Shown here piece after piece: positions 63,597-64,000 of a stretch of DNA of 64,000 nt; position 1 is the first letter of the stretch, and each line of letters starts with the position of its first letter. The stretch is from Shewanella seohaensis. GTDB taxonomy: Bacteria; Pseudomonadota; Gammaproteobacteria; Enterobacterales; Shewanellaceae. The stretch is from the NCBI RefSeq assembly GCF_025449215.1, contig NZ_CP104900.1, positions 1,550,001-1,614,000 on the forward strand, given 5' to 3'. Below the pieces are notes generated by a model. The model did not search any database and had not been told where the DNA came from. It was given only the letters and a program-made list of their open reading frames with translations. Position numbers and translations under genes: made by a program.

Positions 63597-64000
63597 ATGA
63601 GTTTCGAGCAAGAGTTTACAGAAAAAGTCGGTGGTTACTTAGACAATCTCACCGATGAGTTACAGCCCATTCTTAAGCAACTGATTGAGCATGATTATCC
63701 CCAAGAGGTTGCCACGCTGGCGTTTGAAGTCTTTGTCGATAGTTTTTCATCCCAATTCCCGGTGCGGGTGTTTTTTATTGATATCGATGGCAAGGCCGCA
63801 TATCCGTCCCCAGTCAATCCAAATTTGCTCGACATAGACCATGTCTATCCCGATGAGTTTGAAGAGGAATATATCGAAAAGGATGGGGACCTTGACCCTT
63901 GGCATATCGCGACAAACGCGCTTATCGAATGGTTCTCTCAGTGCTGGATTGCCGCAGGCGGCCAAAACTTTAAGCTAAAGGCCAATATCGCCCCCCATGA
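63597..64000 (+). CDS. Hypothetical protein, 5' part (gene runs past the window end)
   Basis: The ATG at 63597 has a strong AGGGAAGAG site; the frame is open for 134 codons up to the window end. The product starts SFEQEFTEKVGGYLDNLTDELQPILKQL, is acidic (DIDHVYPDEFEEEYIEKDGD) and has no signal or membrane segment. I do not recognise the family. The pattern of acidic residues and the segment WHIATNALIEWFSQCW suggest a small soluble protein of about 150-200 residues. Confidence 0.75.
   Translation, partial: MSFEQEFTEKVGGYLDNLTDELQPILKQLIEHDYPQEVATLAFEVFVDSFSSQFPVRVFFIDIDGKAAYPSPVNPNLLDIDHVYPDEFEEEYIEKDGDLDPWHIATNALIEWFSQCWIAAGGQNFKLKANIAPH

Overview
The window looks like chromosome of a Shewanella species close to the S. 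oneidensis / MR-4 / MR-7 group. The evidence is the heme-uptake layout (hugA-hugX-hugZ divergent from tonB-exbB-exbD-hmuTUV), the lptD-surA-pdxA-rsmA-apaG-apaH run, the ispB / rplU-rpmA-obgE block, and several small DUF families frequent in marine gammaproteobacteria (DUF2956, DUF3144, DUF3718). This is recognition from protein sequence; no database was searched.

Layout. 1-3151: end of a sensor histidine kinase, then the curli export genes csgEFG. 3210-6923: an aldehyde dehydrogenase-TetR operon with a perfect palindromic operator, then a SpoIIAA-like protein and two UspA proteins. 6927-11264: a solute-binding protein, DUF924, a winged-helix protein overlapping an FAD oxidoreductase, and small hypotheticals. 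11347-19849: Fur-controlled heme uptake, with a Fur box between two divergent operons. 20116-24914: an ABC exporter, fadD, and a ParD-like/methionine aminopeptidase pair. 25246-28362: ccoG and a PAS-AAA-Fis activator that share a palindrome; ccoG also has a sigma-54 promoter. 28806-34032: membrane thioredoxin, S10 peptidase, LysE exporter, small proteins, ung. 34109-39692: ispB, rplU-rpmA-obgE, a two-part ThrE exporter, folA, DUF3718. 39944-48977: a chemoreceptor and the outer-membrane biogenesis operon lptD-surA-pdxA-rsmA-apaG-apaH. 49135-53428: amgK-murU (peptidoglycan sugar recycling), djlA, a beta-barrel protein, a D-2-hydroxyacid dehydrogenase. 53583-56406: an AT-rich TPR/DUF2971 gene between two palindromic repeat elements, the most island-like part. 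56491-64000: a DUF3142/TPR lipoprotein pair, purT, a Ycf46-like AAA ATPase, and a hypothetical gene cut by the window end.

Two results stand out. First, eight conserved genes carry eleven frame breaks (hmuU, hmuV, ung, thrE N-half, apaG, rsmA, murU, hydroxyacid dehydrogenase). Almost all are one missing base in or beside a run of identical bases, so I read them as sequencing error, not gene decay. Second, the palindrome GCGATATATCGC occurs twice upstream of a sigma-54 promoter for ccoG and once, in a one-mismatch form, at the promoter of the adjacent sigma-54 activator. That makes a self-contained regulatory circuit that I do not recognise as a described one.
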